From Pyrenopolyporus hunteri (taxonomy: Eukaryota; Ascomycota; Sordariomycetes; Xylariales; Hypoxylaceae), in the NCBI GenBank assembly GCA_902806595.1, contig CADCXC010000008.1, positions 248,001-312,000 of the forward strand: a DNA stretch of 64,000 nucleotides. Reading direction: 5' to 3'. A model generated the notes under the pieces. The model had not been told where the DNA came from. It made no database searches and saw only the letters and a list, made by a program, of their open reading frames with translations. Shown here in pieces: positions 28,501 to 40,039 of the stretch. Position 1 is the first letter of the stretch. Each line of letters begins with the position of its first letter. The position numbers and the translations under genes were made by a program.

Positions 28501-31081
28501 TTATAACATTTATTAAAATTTTTTTATAAAATATATATTTTATTAAAAATATATTTTATTTTTACGAAACGAACATTTTCGTTAAAAATTTTTCGTAAAA
28601 ATTAATGTTTTTTATAAATTTAAAACGTATATAATTAACGTATTAATTAACCCTCGAAATTCGAAAAAAACTTAATCATTACGTTAAAAAAATATTTAAA
28701 TAATAAAAAACTTTCTTCGAAATATAAAATATATATTAATTAATAAAAATAAAAAGTTAAAATCGTTTATAATAAAAAAAAATTTATTATTAAATCGAAT
28801 TAAATATTTTTATAAATAAATTAATTAAATAAAAGGTTTTTCGATCGTAAAATTAAATTTTATAATTATAATACGTTTTTTAACTTAATTATCGTATAAA
28901 AAATATAAAGTTAAAAAAAAATTAATAATGTAAAAAATATTAAAATTTAATAAAACTAACGTTAAATGTTTTTAAATAATAAAATAGTTATAGAAACGTT
29001 ACGCGATATATAAATAAAATAACCCTTTTTTTTTTCTTTTCGTTTTTTTTTTAAAATTAACTTTTTTTATATATGTTTTTTTTTTATAAGTTTATATATA
29101 CGTTCGAATTATATATATAAAATACGAATACTTTTATTTAATAAATGTCATTTATATTATATAATAAATAACTAAAACTTCGATTAAATTTTATTAAAAT
29201 ATAATGCGAATTAATAAATATAATTTCTTTTAAAATTTATTTTTTATTAATACTCGTATCTAAAATATAAGTTAATTTAAAAATAATTAATATAAATATA
29301 TTATTTTAAAAATTATTACGTTTTATTATTATTTAAAATGCGATTCGAAAGTTTTATTAACTTATTTTTAAACTATTATACATTTATATATTCGAATCAT
29401 TTTCGTAACGTATAACGTTAAAATTAAATAAAATTTATATAAAATTATAAAATAATATATTCGTAATATTTTATCTTTTTTAAATAACTTTATTCCTATC
29501 ATTTTATTTTCCTTAATAATATAATAAAAATTCATTATTTAACGTATTTTTTTAAAAAAATATCGTCTATTAATTATATTAATTTTAATAAAAAAATTAA
29601 AACGTATTATTTTATACGCTTAAATATACGTATAAATAAATAAATTTAATTTTTATAATTATATATAACTTTTATTAACATTAAATAATTATTACTTTAA
29701 TCGTTAATATTTAATATATAATTATAAAAATTCGAATTTTTTATTTTATCGATATTATTTAAATATTATCAAATTAATAATATTTAAAATTTTATCATAC
29801 CTTTTATTCGATTTTTTTTTAAAAGATTAATTTAAAAGAAAGTTAACCTATTAAAAAATATCCGTTTTCGAATATAATATTATATTTATTTTTAAAATCG
29901 AACTATCGATATTTTTAAACGAAAAAATAAACCTATTAATTATATAAAAACTTTCGACCTTATTAATAATAAATTAAATTTTAATTAAAATTAAGTGGAA
30001 ACTTTTAATTAAAATTTAACGAAAAATTATTTCTTTTTTCGATTTATATTATATGTTTTTTATTTATTTATCAACGACGATTATAAATAATTTAAAATAA
30101 AAAAAAATATTAATATACCCGATTATATTATTTAAATTTTAATAAAAGTTCGAAAAATATTTATTAATAAAATTATTAATTATATAATTAACGATTTAAA
30201 TGTATAATTATTTCCATCGAATCTTATTAATATCGCTAAATTTATTAAATTAATTATATTTATTTATAATTAAAAATTAAATAAATTTTATTTTTTAATA
30301 ATTATATTTATAATCGAAATTAAAAATATCGTAAATTAAAATTTATATAATATTAATCGTTAATTAATAATTATAAAAGTAAATTTTAATTAAATTATTT
30401 TAATTAAATCGATTTTTAATAAATTTTAATCGCTTACGTTATAATAATTAATATCGTTTTACTTTCGAAACATATTTATATAAATTATAAAATAAAATAA
30501 ACCTTTTTTCGATATTATATTATCGTGCCTAATTATTTCTATAACGTTTACGTAAAATGTTATTATAATAATAATAAAAATAAATGTTCGTATCAATTTA
30601 ATACGTATTAAATTCGATATCGATTTAATAAATTATTATTTTAATTATATTTAATAAACGTATCTAAACGTATTAAATCGATCGATACATTTAAAATAAC
30701 CCCTATTTTATTATCGATATATATCGACGATAAATAAACTATTTAATAATAATATACCTCGAATATTACGTTTAAAATAATTAAAAATTTTAAAACATAA
30801 TTATTTATTATAATAAATTAAATTAAATAATTCGAACGTTAAAATTTAATAATAATATCGTAAAATAATTTCGTAAATAAATTAATTAAATAATTAATTC
30901 GAATTATATTTTAATATTTAAAATTATAATAAAATAACTTTTAAATTTATTATAATTATAATAAAAAATAACGCTAAAATATATTATAATTATAATAATA
31001 AATAACGTTAAAATTTATTAATTATTATAGTAGCGGCTAGCGTTGACTATATAATAGGGACGTAGTATATATTTTATATAG

Positions 31082-31130
31082 ATTATGTAATTAGATTATA
31101 AAACCATGAGTTTTAGCGGTTTAGCGGTTT
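31082..31130 (-). repeat. Right terminal inverted repeat, 49 bp
   Basis: Its reverse complement starts with two copies of AAACCGCT, then AAAACTCATGG, TTTT and ATAATCTAATTACATAAT. Relative to the left copy all four differences are C to T, the direction and context expected of RIP. The inner neighbour 31030-31080 is less AT-rich than the rest of the block. Confidence 0.88.
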
Positions 31131-31722
31131 CGGGCATTTAGGCCAGGGTAAAACCCGACTTGGGCCGCTCACAACAAATCAGAGTCCAAGTGGAGCATAT
31201 TCTCTTGTCACATTTCCCTTGGGAATATATCGCCTTCTCTAATATGTTTAATAAGCTTCAAGTCTCCCCGTTAGACTTAGGGAGCAGCTTGAGTCTGAGT
31301 TTATATTCAATACAAAAAGGTTTGCGACAACTTTCTCTCCTATTCATGGCAAGTGGAAAATTCTTTACTAGCGAGGGGCGGCATAGAAACGGAACTATAA
31401 GACTCTTATCCTACCATGCCGGAAGTCAGAACTGGCACTGGCCACCAAACAGACTTTATCGTCTACTCTATCTCATGAACTTATTAAGAATCTGGTTAAC
31501 CAGTAACAATATCCCTACAGCTCTTTACAAGATTAATACTTAGTTCATACGAGATTCAAAAGTGAGTATTTATCAGGTAAGTACCTCCCGACATCCGTCT
31601 TCAAATTTCAGGGTTCAATATGAGCGCAATGAGCAAACACTACTTTCAATGAGTTATGCAGTTAGCCCACGCCTCACTGCTAGGAAATAGCCAGTAAATA
31701 TCAAATCGTACTACTCCCGCAT
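31131..31722. other. Right flank of the AT-rich block, no supported gene
   Basis: Composition returns to normal here. A frame at 31160-31543 uses a non-ATG start and has no recognisable domain or compositional support. Nothing else is seen before the DUF1349 gene's stop codon at 31723. Confidence 0.5.
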
Positions 31723-32429
31723 TCAGGATAACCATTGGACTTCAAAAGTCTTGAAGTTCACTTTCAGTGACTCGGTTGCTTTCTTCTCCGGACGGGCCAC
31801 CAGCGGACTCACATCCAGGAGCCATTCCTCACCTCCCGCCTCATCCTCATCCGCGAGCACCCAGCAGATCTCCCGCAGCGGGATTCTCTCGGCTTCGTGG
31901 CCCTCCGCATCTAACACGAGTCGGTATACCCAGAAGCTCTTCCCGTGCTCATCGCCCTCGCGCACGACTTCGATGGTAACTCCCCCGACCTTCGCTGGTT
32001 CGCTCTCATTAGCCGCTAGCGTCAGGGGCGCCACGCTCCAATCCGCGAAGCGGTCGCACCCCACAGTGCTGAGTTGCGGCCGCCCGAAGTAATACTCGAC
32101 GCCCGTCTTAATCCACTTCGCAGGTGGCGAGACGCTGGCGGAGGACGCGCGCTTCGGCACGAGGAGCAGACCTGCCTGGTCGTACCGCTCCGTCCAATCG
32201 GCCCAGAAAGTAACACGAGCCGATTGGAATTTCTTCAGGGGGCCCGAGGATGTGCGGGATATGGGCGCTATGAAGGGTCAATCCAGACGTACAATACATT
32301 TTTTGAAGAGTCTACCGGTAAAAAAAGGGGGAGCACAGTACCGTTCCAGATGTCTGTTGTAGGCGGCTTCCTCCAGATGTCAGTTCCCGGCCCCGCTTCG
32401 AGGACGAAGGCTGCTTTGGTCGTGTCCAT
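31723..32429 (-). CDS. DUF1349 (YesU-like, concanavalin A-like fold) protein
   Basis: Two exons, 32429-32342 and 32267-31723, give 210 residues. The 74-bp intron 32268-32341 (donor GTACTG, acceptor CATAG) joins PPTTDIWN to APISRTSSGPL in frame. The N-terminus MDTTKAAFVLEAGPGTDIW and the blocks KFQSARVTFWADWTERYDQ, KWIKTGVEYYFGRPQLSTV, WSVAPL and LREICWVLAD follow the order of fungal DUF1349 proteins, which resemble bacterial YesU. The fold is lectin/glucanase-like, but no catalytic role is established for the family, and no signal peptide is seen, so it is probably cytosolic. It is the first intact gene to the right of the AT-rich block and shows no sign of decay. The single-frame reading from 32160 would miss the first 66 residues. 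Confidence 0.82.
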
Positions 32430-34472
32430 GATGGGCGATTAGGTAGGTTAGCTTGGGAGATGGTGTATTTATGTCGAAGCAAATAGTCGCTCAGTTAGAC
32501 ATACAACCCCCAAGGCTAATAGGAGCGGGTTACTTCCAGGTTAAATAGACCTTCTGAGGACAAGAAACATCCACGTCTTACACATTCGGGGCGCCTTTGC
32601 CGATGATGGCCCGGCGGCCCTAAACCACTAGTCTAGAGCTGCCTACGGAATTGCCACGTTAGATTACTGTTAGCTGTGTAATATCATCTCTCCTTAGAGG
32701 CAGTCCGAAGCATCGCGTTTTGTTACTCCCAATTATCTTCTAGGCATCTCTCGCGAAAACCCTTAGCTGTATGCCTAGGAGTTCAGTCTTTATCTTCTCA
32801 CGTCGGAGTTGCCTAAAAGATGGGTTTTAGAGTCTCTCGGCTAGTATTGGGACGAACTTCACCCCACAATCAAATGCGGAGGTGCTTATTATCGACACTC
32901 CGACGAACATTTGCTGTCTGCGTGAAAGAGTCTCACCTGAAGATTATAACCACACCGTAACAGTATTATCTAAGGGTTTGTTACCAAAGCCCTTGGATTT
33001 CAGTCAGCTAACCTCCGTTACATCAATCCTAAAAATTTGTACCGTTCCAGATGAAGTTGTTCTTATAAGATGCTTTGTTTCCAATCTCTACTTCGCCCCC
33101 CACTCATTACCACGAGTATAATAGACAAAGAGAAGGTGAGTTCTCTATATCTAGGGATCTTCCCCTTCCTGAACCACACATTTTCTGTACTTATAAATTT
33201 ATGTAGTCAACTCACCTACTGTATCTCTGAAGCATAATTTGAGAAATGGTTACAGGACTGCTACCTATTATGATTAGCGAGACCGAATTTTAGAAATCTC
33301 CATAGAGAAACATGGATAGTATAGAATTATGAATACACCCCTCTGGCAAGTAAGTCGAGAACTCAGAAAAAGTATTCTTGACTTCTCATAGGAAACCATT
33401 AATCTAGTCTGCCCTTTCTCCAATTTCCTAGCCCAAGACCGCAGTGATGACCTTACTTGCAGAATAGAATGGCATGCTCCATGGGGTTTACATTGCCTAG
33501 GCCCGAAATCCTGTGGCTCCAATATCTAGTATTCTATTCAAACTTTGCACTTGTTGGGACAAGTAAAAGAGTTGACTATTCCACAATCAATCGTCTCGTA
33601 TATATTTTCGGTTCTAGATCTGCCCGGTATATACGTGTCATGTCATAAATATCAAGACTGTAGAGAATCGATTCTTAGCTTCTGAGGAATTGACAGAAGG
33701 TATTCGCCCGGGGCTCCTATAATACTCTAGCCAAAAAGCAATTAATGCTTTTTCTGGTAGATATTATCTTGTAGAATTTGATAGACTCTCTCTAGGAGAG
33801 GTTTCTAAGAGTTTAGAATTAGCTCAAGTCAGCCTCGTCCCATCTAACATAAGAGTTGTTTGTTTTGATGAGTAGGTCTAAAGCTGTGAGAAGGCTCACT
33901 ACATGGTGAATATCAAGGACCGCTTTATGGTGTATTATTATATATCTGGGCACTCTATCCGCCTTTCTTCTTTGGTGTACTATATCATTCTTTCAACATT
34001 GAAGTCCTTCGTGTTGCTCGCTGGGCGAAGTGCCCTGTCCGCCTTCGATGCCAGAATATGAAACCCATCACTGGAGAGCGAGTCGGTGAGAAATACATCA
34101 ATGGTACCTATAGGTCGACGTGTCAGGAGACATCGTCGACATAGTACAATGATACACCACTGATAGGTACTAGGAGGGTGCCTCTCGCCATCCGAAGTGA
34201 CAAAAGCGGACCACCCACCAAATCGGCCTGGTGATTTCGACCGAAACTGCAGTGAAGAGGAAGTAGCTACATTTTGCACATTCCTATGTTACTATTAGCG
34301 GATCTCAAGGCTACGATCTTTCCCCATCACCTTTCTATCATCTCTTTTCCCCCATCACCCTCCTCATCTCTCTCCCCATCCCTCCACCCATCTCTCTCCT
34401 CATCACCTTCCACCATATCTTTCCGCATCATATTCTCCCATCACTCTGCGGATAACAGTCTAATGATGAACC
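32430..34472. other. Two-kb gene-free region with a pyrimidine-rich promoter tract
   Basis: Several short frames on both strands (for example 32882-33121 plus and 33980-34279 minus) overlap one another and have no recognisable domains. From about 34316 to 34442 the plus strand is strongly C/T-rich with loose repeats of CCCCATCAC and CTCTCCCCATC, ending just before the MYND gene start. Such tracts are common near fungal promoters. Confidence 0.45.
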
Positions 34473-35532
34473 ATGGAGGTTACTCCTCACCATCAATGTG
34501 CCTTCTGTGGTGAGCCCGCGGTGAATAAATGCGGAGGTTGTAATGACGCACCAGAGCATCAGCCTGGCGACACCTCGGTCGTTGTCTACTGCGACTCTGA
34601 GTGCCAGCGCCTAGACTGGCCAAGCCATAGAGCCATATGCATCAAGATGAAGAGGCGAAGGCGACTCGTGCGAGCTGCCCATTTGATGAAGGCTATCCTG
34701 CTCACCTATCGAGAATGCGCATTCAATCTCCCTCTCATTCGGATCGAGTTCCGCGACGACGTCCTCTATCTCCATTTGGATCCCCTAGCGGTTCCGTTCC
34801 TCCCTTGGCACAGCCCCTATCCGGAAGGCTTGACAGATGATGACCGGCACAAAGAGGCGGCCTTGGCCAACAGTCAGTGCAATACATCTCTGTCCCTCCT
34901 TGGCCCCTTGGCCCGCTATCTATTAGAAGGTATGACGATCAAATCCTATGCGCAAAGCAGTGGACGGAGATACTGACGCGATAAAAGGAAATAGCACGAC
35001 GTATTCGGTCATTAAAGTCCGACCCAAGATGGCGCATGGGCGGGAATTCGTATGGCACAACAGCCCCGCGACGTCTGATGATGAAGACGACCCAGAAGTG
35101 ACGCACAATGTTGTTAAACTTCTGCTAGAGGACGAGCAATGGATTCTCGACATCACGGGCTGTCAGTTCGGCTTCGAGGAGCCCCTCATCCCGTCCGAGA
35201 AGTATATGAACGACAATGTGCACTCCTTAATTGACGGCCCTCATGGCTGGACAGAGAACGAGACGTCGGACCTCGATGTCGTGGAAAGTCTCGGACTCAA
35301 CAATACACTAGTAAGACAACAGAGGGCCCAACACGAAGCGGCGGCACGCCGCATCTGCGCAACATTCATCAAGGAACGTTTCGATAACTATCAGTCTCCG
35401 GATGCTGGCCGTGCGTTCCTAGACGGCAGGCCGGAGGCTTTCCAGCGCAGACTCAACGAATTCATTGGCGCCCTGAAGTTACGAATGCAGCAATTTGTTG
35501 ACTGGGAATATGGACGACACTTCCTCGAGTAA
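34473..35532 (+). CDS. MYND-type zinc-finger protein
   Basis: Exons 34473-34929 and 34988-35532 encode 333 residues. The 58-bp intron has donor GTATGA, a perfect CTGAC branch site near 34970 and an AAAG acceptor; it joins RYLLEG to NSTTYSVIK in frame. Residues 9-51 form a MYND finger: CAFC, CGGC, CDSEC and HRAIC supply the Cys/His ligands. MYND fingers mediate protein-protein contacts. The rest (LIRIEFRDDVLYLHL, EDEQWILDITGCQFGF, and a C-terminal helical part LNEFIGALKLRMQQFVDWEYG) looks like fungal MYND proteins of unknown function. No SET domain is visible. The partner and cellular role are unknown. Confidence 0.82.
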
Positions 35533-36874
35533 TTCGTTCGAGGGCTAAGGCGCCGGTTATGATACGCAACACGTCTGGGCGCGCCTCCTCAAGGCTTGAG
35601 GTTTTCATTCACGATAGGGCTCCGTAGGTGGTGGATGCGAGAGGATTTGAAACTCATTAGGCACGAGGCATAGCTTGCGGTTATTCGACAGGAGATACGG
35701 GGCTGTTTTAAGCAGCTGCCTTACCGTTAGGTAGTTGATCGTTCGTGCTGTCATTTGAGCCACTTTTCGGCTTTTTCATACGCAGGTCCACGGATCGCGT
35801 TTCCTTCTTCTCAACGAGTTCTATGTTCTTTAGCTAGACACTTAGCAGTTACGTTACGCGACGAAGTCAGGTATTCATGACTAATAAATCCGCGGTATTA
35901 GACTTTATTCATTTTCTTCTGGTCCGATCCGTCACTCTAATCTCTCGTAGTCCTTACACGAGGGGCATGATTCGAGCTTAGAGTTGACGCTCGCTCATTA
36001 GACTAAACTTGCACGAATCCTTGCCGTTGCTTAATGTAGCAATAGTTTCTGGTACGAGTAAGGGGATCTAGCTGAACGGTACCCCATTAGAATTACACTA
36101 AAATAAATACGGACGCAGTTATAATAACGCATAAAGTACCTCAGCAGTCCTTGGTAGAGCGACGTTGTTACCAGCCCCCTTATCCATCTCGGCAGCCCCC
36201 TAGAATAAATAAGTTTGGCCTGAAACGTCGCCCAAGTTATATACACTATTAAGGAAATGTTAAAGTGGTAGTTGTCCAAGGATGACTGTCGAAACCTACC
36301 TATTAGCTCGGTACTGCGACATCCCTTATGTTCTTAATAAGTATTCTGCGAAGTTTAGATTATCTTCATTACTTAACCATCTTGTAGTGGAGTCGATGCT
36401 ACAGGCGGGCAGCCATCGCAGCTAACATCACGACTTGCCGACAGGCTACTGGCGATCATCGGTTCCTTTCGATGATCTACTCATACGCATTCGCGTTCTC
36501 CCTCCCTCCTTCACGTTCCCTTTTAGACCCCCTTCAACCACCAATGTCTGGAATGGTGATGCTAATTCGCCACGTCTAACCCACCCTACGTCTCTTTTTT
36601 TTGCATTCGCGGCCACGTTTTAAGGACTTCATCGACTGAGTCAATAATGCCATTCGCCATATTGGCCACCGTGTGGTGCTACCACGTCAGCCTACTCAGG
36701 ACTCTTAAAGAACCGTAGGGGCCACTATCGTGGGTCGCGTTTTCATACCTTCTTGCTAGCTGATGTCCGAAAAGCACTCACTAATGCTATAATAGAAAAC
36801 ACGGCCTCATGACAGAGCCAGCGAGGACCCGGTTCTTCCCCTTATAATTCGCCTCCCAGTTTTCATCCTGGAAG
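35533..36874. other. Gene-free region of 1.3 kb
   Basis: Contains the 3' flank of the MYND gene and the promoter side of the HsbA-like gene. Short frames such as 36031-36279 (minus) and 36435-36623 (plus) have no protein-like signal. No RNA gene or repeat was recognised. Confidence 0.45.
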
Positions 36875-39800
36875 TTGGACACGATGAAATCTTTCCATAC
36901 GCTCTACTTAATTCCCATAGCAATTCATCTAGCTGTCGTATTTGCAACTCGCCCAGGGGGCGTGAATAGAATCGGTTCCGATGGCGGCCAACGACATCCC
37001 TTGGGAGGCTCTAACCACCAGGGACATTCTGGCTCTCATAACAATGCGCAGTCGGGGCATAAAGGCTCGAACAATCATGGCCTTGGGGGCCACAACGGAC
37101 ACGGCTCCGCCGGTTCTCACAACCAGGGGCAGAGCAATGGTTACGGCTCGCAAGGGATAGATTCCATAGTGAACGCCATACATTCGGCTGACCAGCAAGT
37201 CCACGCCGTAAACCGTGCCATACGGAGCATAAGGACTGGAGGTACTATCGAGCACCTAGACCTGTCATTTCAGTCACTTTCGTCCACGATCAGGACGACC
37301 TCGGCTGCTATAAACTCGGCGGGATCACTTCACGATGGGGACCTGCAATCCATCCGATCGGCGATGCAGCCATTCCACCGATCCATCGGTACGCTTGTCA
37401 CACAATTAGTGGCAAGGCGTGATACGATAGCTCGTCTCTGCGGATGCCGTACTATACAAGGCGCTGTGGATCATATACGAAGCTCAACCCGGGTCATGTT
37501 TGACGGCATCAAAAATCACCTAAGCAGAGGCGGTTCCCACCATGGTGGACACGGCTCCGGTGGTTTTCATTCCTTGGATTCGGGTATAACGAGCTTCCTC
37601 AATCACGGCTCCCAGGCCTTTGGCTTTAGCAATTGTATTGTAAGACAATCTGCGCCCACCGCTCCCCTCGAATCCCTTTTATCAATGACCACGTCTCTTA
37701 CCCGACATAAATTATACGTCGCAGATTCGAATGGATCTACATTCAACCATTGCTGACTCCAGTATATGCTAGGATATCGGACACACGTCGTCAGAGCTCA
37801 GTACTTCTTACACTACAACGCAGACGAGCACGTGGGCGCCAACAACGGTAACAGAATTCACGACAGTGGTATGTCACCTATAAATTCCGGTTTATTGCTC
37901 CAGCCGGGGTGACTTGATGTTCTTTACCAATGTTAGAATCATTTGCTGACCTTCAAATTGTTAATAGGTAGTTACAAATACCGTTACCAAAACAGTAATA
38001 AGCACCTCGTGGATATCGGATATTGTAAGTATCTCCCACTTAGCTATATTATGATTCCCGTTCAGATAAACCCCACTGAGACCGTCCTTTTCTACTTTTC
38101 CCGAGCCTTTGCTAACTCTGGATTCAAGTATAGCACGTACACCAGCGACTATACTTCGTATACCTGGAGCTCTTCCACTGTGAGTCTGCCGCTTGGCTAG
38201 TTGGCAACTTGCATGCTTAAAACTCCTTCATACTCCCATATCATTAGAATGTGTTCATATTAGATGTCATTATTTGAACTTATGACTAACTATAATGCCA
38301 CCATTGAAGACGGAAGCTGTCGGGTACCAGGAAACCTACAGCCCTTCGGATTCTTCAGGTTTCGGCTTCGGCGGGGATACAGGATCTTCGAATTCATACG
38401 GGTCAGTAACCACTAGTACTGGTACGGCTCCGTACTCTTCAAGTTTTACTAACACTGACATGAGCCGCTCCTCAGCCACCGAGACGTGGACAACTAATAC
38501 CTTTACAACTTCGGGGATTTCGACCTCATCCTATACCTCCTATACTTCGTACTCTAGTTCGCTTCCGAGTACATACACGTTCACAAGCGTTTACACCACC
38601 GCTACATCGTATCTGACAAGCACATACACGATATCGACTAGTGCTTTCACTAGTACTTTTACTTCTTTCCTCACTTCAACCAGTACTCTTACTAGCACTC
38701 TTACTAGTACCTTCGCTAGTACTTTTACTAGTACTTTTACTTCTTTCCTCACTTCAACTATCACTTACACTGCATCGAGCTCGGCTCTCACCACATACAC
38801 GTCTTTCAGCACACTTACTCTGACTTTTACAACGACGGAAACAGAGACTGTCTCAACAAGTACTAGCACCACCCGAACCTTCACCTCTACTTTAACGAGA
38901 ACAAGTACCATTACAAGTACCATACCAAGCCCTGGCAGCACATTCACGTCCACAATTACGACGACCGAGACGGAGTCTAGAGGAACTTCGCTAACCAGCA
39001 CATACACAATAACGCTTACGAGCACGTATACGAGTTTGGATAGTACTGTCACGTCTACCTATACAAGGACGAGGACAGAAACGGATACAGTAGGGAGCTC
39101 GGTAACGCAATCCGATACCAGCCCATACACCTCGACTGTTACGCGTACATTCACCATCTTCAGTGCCACAATTACTTTCACTGTCACCACTACCGGAATC
39201 AAGACGGTAACTGCGTCGGAGACGAGCACTTATACATCCACCATCACAAACACATACACCAGATCGGGCTCGACACTCACATCCACTCTGACGACGATCG
39301 GGGTAGACGCTTCGGCTGCCGGGGGAACAAGCAGTTCCTCGTCAAGTGGTGCAGGAAGGACGGGAACGGTATTCACGTCTACTATCACAAGCACGAGGAC
39401 AAGCACTCTCAGTGGATCAGGATCTGGAATAAGGACTCTCACCTCGACTATTACGAACACATTTACGTCTACTTTTCCCAGCGTAACGGCCACGGCGTAC
39501 ACGACCGTCATAACTAGGACCGCTAGCGGCGTGACGACTACGTTCACATCGACAGGGGTAGTCACCGTACAAGCGGGCGCTTCATCAGGGACAAGAACGT
39601 TTAGCTTTTCAAGAACAAACGGCGGGACGTTTACGATCACGCAGTCCGGCACAGTCAGCACTATCACCATCGATTCGACCGGTGGCATAGTCTCAGCGTC
39701 GAGAGCGAGCAGCGGGAGTCCCGGGACTAGTACCTCGGGCAAGGCGAATTCTAGGCCGGTCACAGTTACCATTACCGCGAATGCAAGGGCTTCTGTAAGG

Positions 39801-40039
39801 GCATTTTTTCTACCTTAGTTTCTTACAGCCGTTCTTGACCATCCGCCCTTAACTCTAGACCTGACGTTCTAACGGAGAATTAGGAAACCTCGACAAGTTC
39901 AACCTCGCGAACAACCACGACTACTAGTACGACTACCTCTTCTAGGACTTCTAAGGCCGGTAGCGTGCTCAAGCCAGCGTCTCGCGTGGCAGTTCTGGGA
40001 GGCACCTTATTCGTCGGCTTCTTAGTTCTCTTACTATAA
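36875..40039 (+). CDS. GPI-anchored HsbA-like cell-wall protein with long Ser/Thr-rich stalk
   Basis: Six exons are proposed: 36875-37639, 37773-37868, 37968-38024, 38129-38179, 38310-39794 and 39884-40039 (869 residues). Every junction is phase 0, with donors GTAAGA, GTATGT, GTAAGT, GTGAGT and GTAAGG and branch sites such as GCTGAC and GCTAAC. Residues 1-25 are a signal peptide. Residues 28-92 are Gly/His/Asn-rich. Residues 94-216 resemble the helical HsbA/cell-wall mannoprotein domain. After residue 255 the chain is almost entirely Ser/Thr (STWAPTTVTEFTTV, then many TSTxTST repeats), as in heavily O-glycosylated stalks. The end, KAGSVLKPASRVAVLGGTLF plus VGFLVLLL, is a GPI-anchor signal. 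A surface adhesin or hydrophobic-surface binder is inferred. The acceptors of exon 4 (38066 possible) and exon 5 (38331 possible) are the least certain; all alternatives keep the frame. Confidence 0.75.
38651..38758 (+). repeat. Exact 30-bp direct repeat with 78-bp period in the stalk
   Basis: Bases 38651-38680 and 38729-38758 are identical (starting TAGTACTTTTACTTCTTTCC) and 78 bp apart, so the coding period is 26 residues (TSTFTSFLTST twice). The DNA between is a looser array of ACTAGTACT-type units. Confidence 0.88.

Larger units (their letters stand above)
2839..31130. mobile_element. 28.3-kb AT-rich, RIP-like block bounded by terminal inverted repeats
   Basis: Base composition changes abruptly at both edges. 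Inside, sampled 60-base lines often carry only 4-10 G+C, and most surviving cytosines are in CpG (for example every G in line 19441 is part of CG). No gene is intact; the only listed frame inside (11965-12159, minus, 64 codons, all Ile/Phe/Asn/Lys/Asp) is a by-product of composition. Stretches such as about 19800-20300 and 21900-22260 keep long runs between TAA codons and may be former coding DNA. The edges are 49-bp inverted repeats, and CATTTA occurs just outside both ends (2829-2834 and 31135-31140) as a candidate target-site duplication. Known biology: RIP in Pezizomycotina turns C to T in duplicated DNA. Inference: one giant element, or nested elements inside one. An AT-isochore or centromere-like role cannot be excluded. 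Confidence 0.7.

Noticed and set aside
2839..31130. Nuclear copy of mitochondrial DNA as the source of the AT-rich block
   Set aside because: CpG retention, C/T-type decay, terminal inverted repeats and lack of mitochondrial genes or tRNAs do not fit.
31160..31543. 127-codon plus-strand frame beside the right inverted repeat
   Set aside because: It has a non-ATG start, no domain and no splice or start support.
33980..34279. 99-codon minus-strand frame
   Set aside because: No recognisable domain and no neighbouring exon with matching phase; likely chance.
39230..39772. 180-codon Val/Leu-rich minus-strand frame, and a similar one at 38765-39052
   Set aside because: They are the antisense of the Thr/Ser-rich coding repeat (ACx/TCx codons read backwards as GT and GA codons).
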